Under the pieces are notes generated by a model that was not told where the DNA came from, searched no databases, and saw nothing but the letters and a program-made list of their open reading frames with translations. Below are positions 7,508-18,378 of a DNA stretch of 53,456 nt, one piece after another. Each line of letters begins with the position of its first letter. The stretch's first letter is position 1. The translations under genes were made by a program, and so were the position numbers. Location of the stretch: contig JAFEFU010000011.1 in the NCBI GenBank assembly GCA_018240425.1, positions 1 to 53,456 on the forward strand, given 5' to 3'. This DNA is from Pseudomonadota bacterium. GTDB lineage: Bacteria; Pseudomonadota; Alphaproteobacteria; Rhodobacterales; Rhodobacteraceae.

Positions 7508-8280
7508 GACAGGAGCGCCGCCACCGCCCGGAGCTTGGCCAGCGCGGTTTCTCTGCCCCTGGGAACCGGGTCGCCGGGATGTTCGATATAAGCGCAGGTC
7601 AGGACCGCCGCCGCGTCGCCGTCCGGCCCGAGCACCGGCACGCTCAGATCGACCACGCCCACCAGCTGCGCCGACGGCCCCTGACGGCAGCCGTCGCGGC
7701 GGACCTCGGCCAGATGCGCCGCGATCGCCGCCAGCCGCGCCTCGCCATCGGCGATGCCCCAGGTCGCGAGCGTCTCGGCCCGCCACTCGGGGCGCTGGAA
7801 GGCCAGGAGCGTCAGCCCCGACGAGGTGTCGAAAAGGTCGAGCTGCGCGCCGATGCGCACCCGGAACTCCCAATGCGAATCGGGGCTGGCCTGCGCCAGC
7901 ACCACACCGTGCCCGGCATCGGGCATGACCAGGTGGCAGGACTGCCGGGTCTCGCGCGCGAAGGCGTCCATCAAGGGCTGGGCCTGGGCGATCAGCCGGC
8001 GCAGGGGCGGGTGGCTGTGGGCAAGCAGGAACAGCTTCATCGTCAGGGCATAGCGGTCGCCGCCCTCGATCCGGGTCACATATTGGCGTGCGACCAGCCG
8101 CTCCAGCATCCGGTAGATCTCGGACGGGCTGCGGCCCATCGCCTTGACGATCTCGGCCCGGGTCAGCCCGCCCGGCTGGCGGGCGAGGATTTCCAGGATG
8201 TCGAGTCCCTTGTCCAGCGCCGGGGCGCGGTAGCGTTCGCCCAGCCCGTCGGCGTCGTCATTGTCGATTGTTTCGCCCAT
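7489..8280 (-). CDS. IclR-family transcriptional regulator
   Basis: 263 residues. The N-terminal winged helix-turn-helix (about 20-82) reads ALDKGLDILEILA, GLTRAEIVKAMGRSPSEIYRML and GDRYALTMKLF. The effector-binding domain follows (about 85-255), with the family patterns LAQASPDSHWEFRVRIG and VGVVDLSVPVLGPDG. The gene is divergent from the fucose catabolic operon at 8403, with 122 bases between them. It is therefore the likely local regulator, sensing L-fucose or a pathway acid. An extra 20-residue N-terminal tail precedes the HTH. Confidence 0.92.
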   Translation of the reverse strand: MGETIDNDDADGLGERYRAPALDKGLDILEILARQPGGLTRAEIVKAMGRSPSEIYRMLERLVARQYVTRIEGGDRYALTMKLFLLAHSHPPLRRLIAQAQPLMDAFARETRQSCHLVMPDAGHGVVLAQASPDSHWEFRVRIGAQLDLFDTSSGLTLLAFQRPEWRAETLATWGIADGEARLAAIAAHLAEVRRDGCRQGPSAQLVGVVDLSVPVLGPDGDAAAVLTCAYIEHPGDPVPRGRETALAKLRAVAALLSYSGPG

Positions 8281-8320
8281 CGGAGTCTCCGCGTCCTTTT
8301 CTGGCGTGCATCCCCAGTCC

Positions 8321-8378
8321 AGCGAAAGATTTCGCTTGCGTCAACTGTTCATCTGCGAATAGACCATTCAAATACGAA
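8321..8378. promoter_or_regulatory. Divergent fucose-operon control region with palindromes
   Basis: A perfect palindrome AGCGAAAGATTTCGCT lies at 8321-8336. Two TTC-N6-GAA units follow at 8348-8359 and 8367-8378, offset by 19 bases. All sit between the IclR gene (start 8280) and the SDR gene (start 8403). Paired short inverted repeats at such spacing suit an IclR-family tetramer. No confident -10/-35 pair stands out; TTGCGT at 8336-8341 is a possible -35 for the rightward operon. Confidence 0.45.
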
Positions 8379-8402
8379 CTTTGTTGCAGCGGGAGGGGCG
8401 TG

Positions 8403-9140
8403 ATGCGGCTTGCGGGAAAGACCATCCTGATCACGGCGGCGGGCCAGGGAATCGGCCGCGCCAGCGCCATCGCCTGCGCCGCCGAGGGCGCCCGGGTCTT
8501 CGCCACAGATCTGAACGCCGACCTCCTGGCCGGGCTGAAGGGGATCGAGACCTGGCCCTTCGACGTGACCGACGCCGAAGCGGTGGCGCGGACGGCCAGT
8601 CGGGTGGGGCGGCTTGACGGGCTGTTCAACTGCGCGGGCTTCGTGCCCCACGGCACGATCCTCGACGTGACCGACGCCGACTGGGAGTTCAGCTTCAACC
8701 TGAACGTGACCTCGATGATGCGCCTGACCCGCGCCTGCCTGCCGGCGATGATCGAGCGCGCGGCCGAGACCGGGACCGCCAGCATCCTCAACATGGCCTC
8801 GGTCGCCTCGTCGGTGAAGGGCTTTCCCAACCGCGCGGCTTACGGGGCCACCAAGGCGGCGGTGATCGGCCTGACCAAGGGGATCGCCGCCGACTTCGTG
8901 CGCCAGGGCATCCGCGCCAACGCGCTCTGCCCCGCGACAGTGGACACCCCGAGCCTGCGCGGCCGCATCGCCGCCGCCGCCGACCCGGTGCAGGCCGAAA
9001 AGGACTTCATCGCCCGCCAGCCGATGGGCCGGCTGGCCGCGGTCGAGGACATCGTGCCGATGGTGGTCTATCTTCTGTCGGACGAAAGCCGCTTCGTCTC
9101 GGGGCAGGCCGTGCTGGTCGACGGTGGCGTGACCATCTGA
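8403..9140 (+). CDS. SDR dehydrogenase, probable 2-keto-3-deoxy-L-fuconate dehydrogenase
   Basis: 245-residue classical short-chain dehydrogenase. The coenzyme loop is TAAGQGIGRA (11-20), the variant found in the DHRS6/2-keto-3-deoxy-L-fuconate dehydrogenase group instead of TGxxxGIG. An Asp follows strand 2 (ATDLN), which favours NAD. The catalytic set is Ser133, Tyr147 and Lys151 (YGATK). The expected reaction is NAD oxidation of the C4 hydroxyl of 2-keto-3-deoxy-L-fuconate to 2,4-diketo-3-deoxy-L-fuconate. The ATG at 8403 follows GGGAGGGG at ideal distance; the open frame extends 135 bases further upstream but through the promoter region. First gene of the rightward fucose operon. Confidence 0.85.
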   Translation: MRLAGKTILITAAGQGIGRASAIACAAEGARVFATDLNADLLAGLKGIETWPFDVTDAEAVARTASRVGRLDGLFNCAGFVPHGTILDVTDADWEFSFNLNVTSMMRLTRACLPAMIERAAETGTASILNMASVASSVKGFPNRAAYGATKAAVIGLTKGIAADFVRQGIRANALCPATVDTPSLRGRIAAAADPVQAEKDFIARQPMGRLAAVEDIVPMVVYLLSDESRFVSGQAVLVDGGVTI

Positions 9141-9162
9141 GCGCCGCCGGGGGGAGGGGCCG

Positions 9163-9990
9163 TTGCCGCGGATCGACGCACATTGCCACTTCTGGCGTCT
9201 TGCGCGCGGCGATTACGGCTGGCTGGCCGGAACCGGCGGGGCGCTCGAGCCCCTGCGCCGTGACTTCGCACCCGCCGACTACCCCGGCGAGGGCCGGGTG
9301 ATCGCGGTGCAGGCGGCGCCGACCCTGGCCGAGACCGACCATCTTCTCGGCCTTGCCGCACAGGACCACCGCATCGCGGGCGTCGTCGGCTGGGTCGATC
9401 TTGCAAGCCCCCGCGCGGCGGACGACCTGCGGGCGCGGGCGGCCAATCCGCTGTTCCTCGGCATCCGCCCGATGCTTCAGGACATCGCCGACACCCAATG
9501 GCTTCTGTCGGCCCCTCGGCCCGAGGCGCTGGCCGCGCTCACCGGCCTTGGCCTGCGGTTCGATGCGCTGGCGACGACCCGCCACCTGCCGGCGCTCGCG
9601 CGCTTTGCCGCGGCCAACCCGGGCCTGCCGATCGTCGTCGATCACGCCGCCAAGCCCCAGCCCGGCCGGCGCCCGGACTGGGAAGCGGGCATGGCGGCGC
9701 TCGCCCGCGATCCGCGCATCCATTGCAAGCTGTCCGGCCTTCTGACCGAACTGTCCCCCGGCGACCGGCACGATCCGCTGCCCGCGCTGCGTCCGATCTT
9801 CGATCGGCTGATCGGCTGGTTCGGTCCCGACCGCCTGATCTGGGGCAGCGACTGGCCGGTGGTCACGCTGGCCGCCCCATTCGGCGACTGGGTTTCGCTG
9901 ACCGGGGCGCTGCTCGACGGGTTGAATGCGGGCGAAAAGGCGGCGATCCTCGGTGGCAACGCGGCGCGCTTCTATGGGGTGGAGCCATGA
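9163..9990 (+). CDS. Amidohydrolase-family L-fuconolactonase
   Basis: 275 residues, amidohydrolase_2 (TIM-barrel) fold. The metal-binding start is RIDAHCHFW. Later barrel motifs are [30 protein letters not shown] and LIWGSDWPV, in the order seen in L-fuconolactonases and related sugar lactonases. It would open L-fucono-1,5-lactone to L-fuconate. Translation starts at a TTG (9163) preceded by GGGGAGGGG; no ATG gives a proper N-terminus. It lies 22 bases after the SDR and its stop overlaps the transporter ATPase start (ATGA). Confidence 0.85.
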   Translation: MPRIDAHCHFWRLARGDYGWLAGTGGALEPLRRDFAPADYPGEGRVIAVQAAPTLAETDHLLGLAAQDHRIAGVVGWVDLASPRAADDLRARAANPLFLGIRPMLQDIADTQWLLSAPRPEALAALTGLGLRFDALATTRHLPALARFAAANPGLPIVVDHAAKPQPGRRPDWEAGMAALARDPRIHCKLSGLLTELSPGDRHDPLPALRPIFDRLIGWFGPDRLIWGSDWPVVTLAAPFGDWVSLTGALLDGLNAGEKAAILGGNAARFYGVEP

Positions 9991-11501
9991 GCGAACTGGT
10001 GCGGATGGAAGGCATCGACATGCGCTTTCCCGGGGTTCATGCGCTGAAGGCGGTGAACTTCGACCTGCGCAAGGCCGAGGTCCACGCCCTGATGGGCGAG
10101 AATGGCGCCGGCAAGTCGACGCTGATGAAGGTGCTCTCGGGAGTCTATCAGCCCGGCGCTGGACGCATCCTGATCGACGGAACCGAGGTGACGGTGCCCG
10201 GTCCGCGCGCGGCGCAGGACCTGGGCATCGGCATCATCCATCAGGAACTGGCGCTGATGAAGGACCTGACGGTCGCGCAGAACATCTTCATCGGGCGCGA
10301 GCCGCGCAAGTCCTTCGGCCGGCTGGACGAGGCCCGTCTGAACGCCGCCGCCGCCGCCCTTTTCGCCAGCATGAACGTGACGATGGACCCGCGCGCGCCG
10401 GTCGAGGGCCTGACCATCGCCCGCCAGCAGATGGTCGAGATCGCCAAGGCGCTCTCGCACCGCTCGCGCGTGCTGGTGATGGACGAGCCAACGGCCGCGC
10501 TGAACGACGCCGAGATCGCCGAGTTGTTCCGCATCATCCGCCAGCTCAGGTCCGAAGGCGTGGGCATCGTCTACATCAGCCACAAGATGGACGAGATCAA
10601 GCGCATCGCCGACCGGGTGACGGTCATGCGCGATGGCGCCTGGGTCGGGACGGTCGAAGCCGCCGACACGCCGATCGCGCGGATCATCGCGATGATGGTC
10701 GGACGCGAACTGACCGACGAGACGGTGCAGATCCCCGACCTGTCCGTGGCCGAAACCGCGCTGGAGGTCCGCCACCTCGGGCGCGGCCGCGCCGTGCGCG
10801 ACGTGAGCTTTTCGCTGAAGAAGGGAGAGATCCTCGGCTTTGCCGGGCTGATGGGCGCGGGCCGGACCGAACTGGCGCGGCTGATCTTCGGGGCCGATCC
10901 CCGCGACGGCGGCGAGATCATCGTGCACGGCCAGCACCGCCAGATTTCCAGCCCCGAACAGGCGGTGCGCGCCGGGATCGGCTATCTGTCCGAGGACAGA
11001 AAGCAGTTCGGCCTGGCCCTGGGGATGGACGTGCGCGCCAACATCGCGCTGGCCAGCCTGCCGCGCTATTCCGACATGCTCGGGCGCATCGACGAGGGCA
11101 AGCTGGGCGAGATCGCCCGCGACTACATCGCGCGGCTGGCGATCCGCACCCCCTCGGACGCGCAGGAGGTGCGGCTTCTGTCGGGGGGCAACCAGCAGAA
11201 GGTGGTCATCGCCAAGTGGCTTCTGCGCGACTGCGACATCCTGATCTTCGACGAGCCGACGCGCGGCATCGACGTGGGCGCCAAGGCAGAGATCCACCGC
11301 CTGCTCGAATCGCTCGCAGCGGACGGCAAGGCGATCATCGTGATTTCCAGCGAACTGCCCGAAGTCCTGCGCCTGTCCCACCGGATCGCGGTGATGTGCG
11401 AGGGGCGGCTGACCGGCTTCCTGCCCGGCGGCGCCTCGCAGGAGGAAATCATGGCGCTGGCCACGAAGCGCGACAGCATGGGTGAAGGAGAGGCCGCATG
11501 A
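9987..11501 (+). CDS. Sugar ABC transporter ATP-binding protein (RbsA type)
   Basis: 504 residues with two fused nucleotide-binding domains, as in RbsA/XylG/MglA. The first domain has Walker [10 protein letters not shown] (37-45), signature [15 protein letters not shown] and Walker [12 protein letters not shown]. The second has the usual degenerate Walker [11 protein letters not shown] (Arg replacing Lys), signature [15 protein letters not shown] and Walker [13 protein letters not shown]. It powers uptake of a monosaccharide through the permease encoded next. Starts are coupled at both ends by ATGA overlaps. Position within the pathway genes makes L-fucose the expected substrate. Confidence 0.94.
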   Translation: MSELVRMEGIDMRFPGVHALKAVNFDLRKAEVHALMGENGAGKSTLMKVLSGVYQPGAGRILIDGTEVTVPGPRAAQDLGIGIIHQELALMKDLTVAQNIFIGREPRKSFGRLDEARLNAAAAALFASMNVTMDPRAPVEGLTIARQQMVEIAKALSHRSRVLVMDEPTAALNDAEIAELFRIIRQLRSEGVGIVYISHKMDEIKRIADRVTVMRDGAWVGTVEAADTPIARIIAMMVGRELTDETVQIPDLSVAETALEVRHLGRGRAVRDVSFSLKKGEILGFAGLMGAGRTELARLIFGADPRDGGEIIVHGQHRQISSPEQAVRAGIGYLSEDRKQFGLALGMDVRANIALASLPRYSDMLGRIDEGKLGEIARDYIARLAIRTPSDAQEVRLLSGGNQQKVVIAKWLLRDCDILIFDEPTRGIDVGAKAEIHRLLESLAADGKAIIVISSELPEVLRLSHRIAVMCEGRLTGFLPGGASQEEIMALATKRDSMGEGEAA

Positions 11502-12496
11502 CCACGACAACCGCCAAGCCGGTGCCCGCGGCCCGCAAGGGCGGGGGCGCGCAGCAAAAGCTCCTGGCCTTCGCCAGCCTGATCGTCCTCGTGATCGGCT
11601 TTTCGCTGGCCAGTCCCAACTTCTTCCAGGTCGCCAACATCATGGCGATCCTCCAGGCCACCTCGGTCAACGGGGTGCTGGCGGTGGGCGTCACGCTCAT
11701 CATCATCACCGGCGGCATCGACCTGTCGATCGGCACGCTGATGACCTTCTGCTCGGTCATGGCCGGGGTGGTGCTGACCTGGTGGGGGATGCCGCTTGTG
11801 CTGGGAGTCGCGGCGGCCATCGCCACCGGCGCCCTGTGCGGGCTGATCTCGGGCACCTTCGTCGCGCGGATGAAGATCCCGCCCTTCATCGCCACGCTCG
11901 GGATGATGCTGATGCTCAAGGGCCTATCGCTGATCGTGACCGGCACCAAGCCCATCTACTTCAACTCCACCCCCGGTTTCACCACGATTGCCCAGGGCTC
12001 GCTGATCGGCGCCGTGATCCCCGAGTTTCCGGTGCCGAACGGCGTCCTGATCCTGTTCCTCGTCGCCGGGGCGGCGGCCTGGGTCCTGTCGCGCACGGTC
12101 CTTGGCCGCTACACATTCGCGCTCGGCTCGAACGAAGAGGCGGTGCGGCTGTCGGGCGTGAACACCGCCGCCTGGAAGATGGCGATCTACGCGCTGTCGG
12201 GCGCGATCTGCGGCATCGCCGGCGTCCTCATTGCCAGCCGCATCAACAGCGCCCAGCCCGCGCTCGGCCTTGGCTATGAACTCGAGGCCATCGCCGCTGT
12301 CGTCATCGGCGGCACCTCGCTGGCCGGGGGCAGGGGCACCATCCTCGGCACGCTGATCGGGGCGCTCATCATGTCGGTCCTGACCAACGGACTGCGCGTC
12401 CTGTCGGTGGCACCCGAATGGCAGACCGTCGTCACCGGCGCGATCATCATCGTCGCCGTCTATGCCGACCAGCTGCGCCGCGGACGCGCGGCATGA
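11498..12496 (+). CDS. Sugar ABC transporter permease (RbsC type)
   Basis: 332-residue inner-membrane permease of the branched-chain-amino-acid/ribose (BPD_transp_2) family. There are about nine or ten hydrophobic segments, the family sequence [13 protein letters not shown] near 70-85 and the C-terminal [29 protein letters not shown] split over the last helices. The N-terminal 25 residues are polar and basic (cytoplasmic). It overlaps the ATPase gene by 4 bases and should form a homodimer with it. Substrate inferred to be L-fucose from the operon. Confidence 0.93.
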   Translation: MTTTTAKPVPAARKGGGAQQKLLAFASLIVLVIGFSLASPNFFQVANIMAILQATSVNGVLAVGVTLIIITGGIDLSIGTLMTFCSVMAGVVLTWWGMPLVLGVAAAIATGALCGLISGTFVARMKIPPFIATLGMMLMLKGLSLIVTGTKPIYFNSTPGFTTIAQGSLIGAVIPEFPVPNGVLILFLVAGAAAWVLSRTVLGRYTFALGSNEEAVRLSGVNTAAWKMAIYALSGAICGIAGVLIASRINSAQPALGLGYELEAIAAVVIGGTSLAGGRGTILGTLIGALIMSVLTNGLRVLSVAPEWQTVVTGAIIIVAVYADQLRRGRAA

Positions 12497-12503
12497 AACG
12501 ACC

Positions 12504-12527
12504 GGCGCGAGGGTGCACCCGCGCGCC
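12504..12527 (+). repeat. Intergenic stem-loop before the binding-protein gene
   Basis: GGCGCG (12504-12509) pairs with CGCGCC (12522-12527). GGGT (12511-12514) pairs with ACCC (12517-12520), leaving one A-G mismatch and a 2-base loop. There is no T-run, so it is not a standard terminator. It lies between the permease stop and the ribosome-binding site of the binding-protein gene and probably affects mRNA processing or stability. Confidence 0.55.
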
Positions 12528-12564
12528 ACACGGAAAGGCCAAGTGAACAGCAACGGAGGTAACC

Positions 12565-13509
12565 ATGTTCACCAGACGCACCCTGCTCGGAGCCGCTGCC
12601 GCGCTCTCGCTCGCGGCCGCCGCGCCGATGGCGCAGGCCGAGGGCAAGATGTACATCCCGCTGATCTCGAAAGGGTTCCAGCACCAGTTCTGGCAGGCGG
12701 TGAAGGCGGGCGCCGACAAGGCCGGCAAGGACCTGGGCGTCGACGTCAGCTTCGAAGGCCCCGACAACGAAAGCCAGGTCGACAAGCAGATCGACATGCT
12801 GGCGGCGGCGCTGGCCAAGAAGCCGGCGGCGATCGGCTTTGCCGCGCTGGACAGCCAGGCGGCGATCCCGCTTCTCCAGCAGGCCAAGGACGCGGGCATC
12901 CCCGTCATCGCCTTCGACTCGGGCGTGGACAGCGACATCCCGGTGGCCACCGCCGCCACCGACAACGTCGCCGCCGCGGCGCTTGCCGCCGACAAGATGG
13001 CCGAACTGATCGGCGACGAGGGCAAGGTGGCCATCGTCGCCCATGACCAGACCTCGCGCACCGGCGTCGACCGCCGCGACGGCTTCGCCAACCGCATGAA
13101 GGAAGCCCATCCCAAGATCCAGATCGTCGCCATCGAATATGGCGGCGGCGACCAGCTGAAATCGACCGAGATCACCAAGGCGATCCTGACCGCCAACCCC
13201 GACATCAAGGGCATCTTCGGCACCAACGAAGGCTCGGCCATCGGCGTCGTGAACGGGGTGAAGGAGGCCGGCTCGCACATCGTCATCGTCGGCTACGATT
13301 CCGGCAAGGCCCAGAAGGACGCGATCCGCGACGGCACGATGGCGGGCGCCATCACCCAGAACCCGGTCGGCATCGGCTACGAGACGGTCAAGGCCGCCGT
13401 CGCCGCGGCCAAGGGCGAACCGGTCGAGAAGAAGATCGACACCGGCTTCTACTGGTATGACAAGACCAACATCGACGATCCGAAGATCGCCGCGGTTCTC
13501 TACGACTGA
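12565..13509 (+). CDS. Periplasmic sugar-binding protein (RbsB type)
   Basis: 314 residues, Peripla_BP_4-type. The N-terminus TRRTLLGAAAALSLAAAA ends in AQA before EGKMYIPLIS; the twin arginine followed by a modest hydrophobic stretch resembles a Tat signal, though Sec export is possible. The mature protein has the two-lobed pattern: KGFQHQFWQAVKAGADKAGKDLG, DSQAAIPLLQQAKDAGIPVIAFDSGV, then GIFGTNEGSAIGVVNGVKEAG and VGYDSGKAQKDAIRDG. It delivers sugar to the RbsC-type permease upstream. The RBS is GGAGG 7 bases before the ATG. Stem-loops flank the gene on both sides. Confidence 0.93.
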   Translation: MFTRRTLLGAAAALSLAAAAPMAQAEGKMYIPLISKGFQHQFWQAVKAGADKAGKDLGVDVSFEGPDNESQVDKQIDMLAAALAKKPAAIGFAALDSQAAIPLLQQAKDAGIPVIAFDSGVDSDIPVATAATDNVAAAALAADKMAELIGDEGKVAIVAHDQTSRTGVDRRDGFANRMKEAHPKIQIVAIEYGGGDQLKSTEITKAILTANPDIKGIFGTNEGSAIGVVNGVKEAGSHIVIVGYDSGKAQKDAIRDGTMAGAITQNPVGIGYETVKAAVAAAKGEPVEKKIDTGFYWYDKTNIDDPKIAAVLYD

Positions 13510-13516
13510 CAGCCCT

Positions 13517-13549
13517 TGCCGGGGGGTGCCCGCCGCCCCCCGGCACCCC
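13517..13549 (+). repeat. Post-binding-protein hairpin with two alternative stems
   Basis: Stem A is TGCCGGGGGG (13517-13526) with CCCCCCGGCA (13536-13545), a perfect 10-bp stem. Stem B is GGGGTGCC (13523-13530) with GGCACCCC (13542-13549), a perfect 8-bp stem that excludes stem A. No T-tract follows and the next gene begins 17 bases later. This fits a transcript-stabilising or attenuating element after a highly expressed binding-protein gene better than a full terminator. Confidence 0.6.
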
Positions 13550-13565
13550 ACCCGATGAGGATGAC

Positions 13566-14404
13566 ATGAAACTCTTGCGCTATGGCCCGAAGGGCCGTGA
13601 AAAGCCCGGACTGCTGGACGCCGGGGGCAATCTCCGCGACCTGTCCGCCCATGTGGCCGACATCGCGGGCGAGGTTCTGACGCCCGGGGGCCTTGCGCGG
13701 CTCGCCGCACTCGACCCCGCGCGCCTGCCGCGCGTCGAGGGCGCCCCCCGCCTCGGTCCCTGCGTGGGCGGGGTGGGCAAGTTCGTCTGCATCGGGCTGA
13801 ACTACGCCGACCACGCCGCCGAGACCGGCGCCGCGATCCCGAAGGAGCCGATCGTCTTCGCCAAGTGGACCAGCGCCATCTGCGGACCGGACGACAACGT
13901 GGAAATCCCCCGCGGCTCGGAAAAGACCGACTGGGAGGTGGAACTGGGCGTGGTGATCGGCAAGGGCGGCAAGTACATCGCCGAATCCGACGCGCTTTCC
14001 CACGTCGCGGGCTACTGCGTCATCAACGACGTGAGCGAGCGCGAATGGCAGATCGAGCGCGGCGGCCTGTGGGACAAGGGCAAGGGCTGCGACACGTTCG
14101 GGCCGATCGGCCCCTGGCTGGTGACGCCGGACGAGGCGGGCGATGTCGGCAACCTGAAGATGTGGCTTGATGTCGATGGCCGCTGCTTCCAGAACGGATC
14201 GACCGCCACGATGATCTTCGGGGTCGCGCACCTGATTTCCTACCTGTCGGGCTTCATGTCGCTGCAACCCGGCGACGTGATCTCGACCGGCACCCCGCCC
14301 GGCGTAGGCCTCGGGCAGAAGCCGCCGGTCTACCTCAAGGGCGGCGAGGTCATGCGGCTGGGGATCGAGGGTCTCGGCCAGCAGACGCAGAAGGTCGTCA
14401 GGAC

Positions 14405-14408
<4 letters not shown>
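13566..14408 (+). CDS. FAH-family hydrolase, probable 2,4-diketo-3-deoxy-L-fuconate hydrolase
   Basis: 280 residues of the fumarylacetoacetate hydrolase family. Core motifs are FVCIGLNYADHAAE, PIVFAKWTSAICGP, the metal-binding EVELGVVIG, VINDVSEREWQ, GCDTFGPIGPWL and the C-terminal GDVISTGTPPGVG. In the oxidative fucose pathway this family cleaves 2,4-diketo-3-deoxy-L-fuconate to pyruvate and L-lactate. The adjacent fuconate dehydratase and lactate dehydrogenase support that. Its stop overlaps the dehydratase start in ATGA. Confidence 0.86.
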
Positions 14409-16446
<2,038 letters not shown>

Positions 16447-16485
16447 CCCGCGCCGCCCCACAGACATCTGACCGGAACCGCCGCC

Positions 16486-17631
16486 ATGCGCCTGTCTGCC
16501 TGCCACAATTTCCACGACTTCCGCTCGCTCGCCCATCGCCGGCTGCCCGGCCCGATCTTCGACTACATCGACGGCGCCGCCGACGACGAGGTCACCAAGC
16601 GCCGCAACCGCGCCGCCTTCGACGCCTGCGACCTCCTGCCCTCGGTCCTGACCGGAGTGGACGAGGTGGACCTGTCGGTGACGGTGATGGGCGAGCGGCT
16701 GGCCCTGCCGGTCTATCTGTCGCCCACCGCGCTTCAGCGGCTGTTCCACCACCAGGGCGAGAACGCGACCGCCGCCGCCGCCGAGAAGTTCGGCACGATG
16801 TTCGGCGTCTCGTCGCTGGGCACCGTGTCGATGGAGGTGCTGGCGCGGCGCCACAAGACCCCGCAGGTCTACCAGTTCTACTACCACAAGGACCGCGGCC
16901 TGAACCGGGCGATGATGCAGAAGGCCAAGGAGTGCGGCATCCGGGTGATGGTGCTGACCGTGGACAGCATCACCGGCGGCAACCGCGAGCGCGACCTGCG
17001 CACCGGCTTTTCCATCCCCTTCCGCCTGACGCTGGCCGGGATGCTCCAGTTCGCGCTGAAGCCGATGTGGGGCATCAACTATGTGACCCACGAACGCTTC
17101 AGCCTGCCCCAGCTTGACGCCCACATCGACATGAAGGGCGACTCGCTGACCATCGGGCGCTACTTCTCCGAGATGCTCGATCCGTCGCTCGACTGGGACG
17201 ACGTGGCCGAGATGGTCGCCGAATGGGGCGGGCCCTTCTGCCTCAAGGGCGTGATGCGGGCCGAGGACGCCCGCCGCGCCGCCGACATCGGCTGCGCCGG
17301 GGTGGTGGTGTCGAACCACGGCGGGCGCCAGCTTGACGGGGCGCGAGCGGGCTTCGACCAGCTGGACGAGATCGTGCAGGCCGCGGGCGACCGGCTGGAC
17401 GTGCTGCTGGACGGCGGCGTGACGCGCGGCAGCCATGTGCTCAAGGCGCTGTCCCTGGGCGCCAAGGCGGTGGGGCTCGGGCGCTATTACCTCTTCCCGC
17501 TCGCCGCCGCCGGGCAGGCCGGGGTCGAACGCGCCCTGGCGCTGATGCAGGAGGAGATCCTGCGCGACATGCGCCTGATGGGCGCGCGCCGCGTCGCCGA
17601 CCTGACGCGCGCCAACCTCAGGTTCCGCTGA
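16486..17631 (+). CDS. FMN-dependent L-lactate dehydrogenase (LldD-like)
   Basis: 381 residues, alpha-hydroxy-acid oxidase family, the LldD length. FMN and active-site residues: YIDGAADDE (27-35), YLSPTALQRLFH (77-88), QFYYHKDR (130-137), Lys254, and SNHGGRQLDG with catalytic His278 and Arg281, then LLDGGVTRGSHVLK (307-320). The region 182-235 forms the membrane-associating loop of quinone-linked lactate dehydrogenases. It oxidises L-lactate to pyruvate. Placing it last in the fucose operon makes sense, because cleavage of diketo-deoxyfuconate yields L-lactate. It ends 12 bases from the convergent CutC gene. Confidence 0.9.
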   Translation: MRLSACHNFHDFRSLAHRRLPGPIFDYIDGAADDEVTKRRNRAAFDACDLLPSVLTGVDEVDLSVTVMGERLALPVYLSPTALQRLFHHQGENATAAAAEKFGTMFGVSSLGTVSMEVLARRHKTPQVYQFYYHKDRGLNRAMMQKAKECGIRVMVLTVDSITGGNRERDLRTGFSIPFRLTLAGMLQFALKPMWGINYVTHERFSLPQLDAHIDMKGDSLTIGRYFSEMLDPSLDWDDVAEMVAEWGGPFCLKGVMRAEDARRAADIGCAGVVVSNHGGRQLDGARAGFDQLDEIVQAAGDRLDVLLDGGVTRGSHVLKALSLGAKAVGLGRYYLFPLAAAGQAGVERALALMQEEILRDMRLMGARRVADLTRANLRFR

Positions 17632-17643
17632 GACAGGCCGCGC

Positions 17644-18378
17644 TCAGGCGGTTGCGATCCGGTCGAGTGCCGCCCGGAGATCGCGGACCCGGCCCGCATC
17701 GGTGGCGCGCGCGTCGGCCGGCTGAAAGCCGAACTCGCGCACCTTCGGATCGGCAGGCGGCGGCACGGGGGTCGAGCACGAGGCATGGACCTCGCGCAGG
17801 GGCAGCCGTGCGGCGAGGGCCGCGGCATTGGCCGCACCCACCCCGCCGCCCGGCATCACGGTCACCGAAGGCTCCGCCGCCGCCATAGCCGCCAGCCGGC
17901 CGATCCCGGCAGGCGCCGTCGCCGCCCCCCCCGACGAGAGGACGCGCCTGATCCCCAGGCGGACGCAGACCGCCATCGCCTCGGCGACATCGGGGACCAG
18001 GTCGATGGCGCGGTGCAGCGTCACGTCCAGCCCCTCTGCCGCCTCGACAAGCCGCGCCAGCGTCCCTTCGTCCAGCCGCCCGTCGGGGCGCGAGGCACCG
18101 ATCACCACCCCCGCAAGGCCGAAGGCGCGGACGGCGGCAATCTCGGTGTGCATCGCCCTAGCCTCGTCCTCAGACCAGACGAACCCGCCCGCGCGCGGCC
18201 GGATCATCGCCAGCGCGGGCAGGGGCCCCTCGGCCGCCAGCCGCATCAGCCCGGCCGAGGGCGTCAGGCCGCCGAGGGCGAGGGCCGCGCACAGCTCGAT
18301 CCGGTCGGCGCCGCCCGCCGCCGCCGCGGCGATCCCCGCCGCATCGTCCACGCAGACCTCGAGAAGGATGCGGGTCAT
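17644..18378 (-). CDS. cutC: CutC family protein
   Basis: 244 residues, single TIM barrel of the CutC family. The family signature is clear: LLEVCVDDAAG, GGADRIELCAALALGGLTPS (about 23-42), MIRPRAGGFVWSEDE (roughly 78-92), VVIGASRPDGRLD, TLHRAID, LSSGGAAT and VMPGGGVGAANAAAL. CutC was named for copper homeostasis in E. coli, but its biochemical role is unsettled. Here it is the last gene of a leftward operon containing a hexosaminidase and an M81 peptidase, which argues for a role in carbohydrate or conjugate catabolism. It overlaps the MFS gene by 4 bases. Confidence 0.9.
   Translation of the reverse strand: MTRILLEVCVDDAAGIAAAAAGGADRIELCAALALGGLTPSAGLMRLAAEGPLPALAMIRPRAGGFVWSEDEARAMHTEIAAVRAFGLAGVVIGASRPDGRLDEGTLARLVEAAEGLDVTLHRAIDLVPDVAEAMAVCVRLGIRRVLSSGGAATAPAGIGRLAAMAAAEPSVTVMPGGGVGAANAAALAARLPLREVHASCSTPVPPPADPKVREFGFQPADARATDAGRVRDLRAALDRIATA

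Noticed and set aside
17629..17660. Bidirectional terminator between the lactate dehydrogenase and CutC genes
   Set aside because: An imperfect CCGCTGAG / CTCAGGCGG pairing is visible, but it is bulged, short and overlaps both stop codons without T-runs; too weak to annotate.
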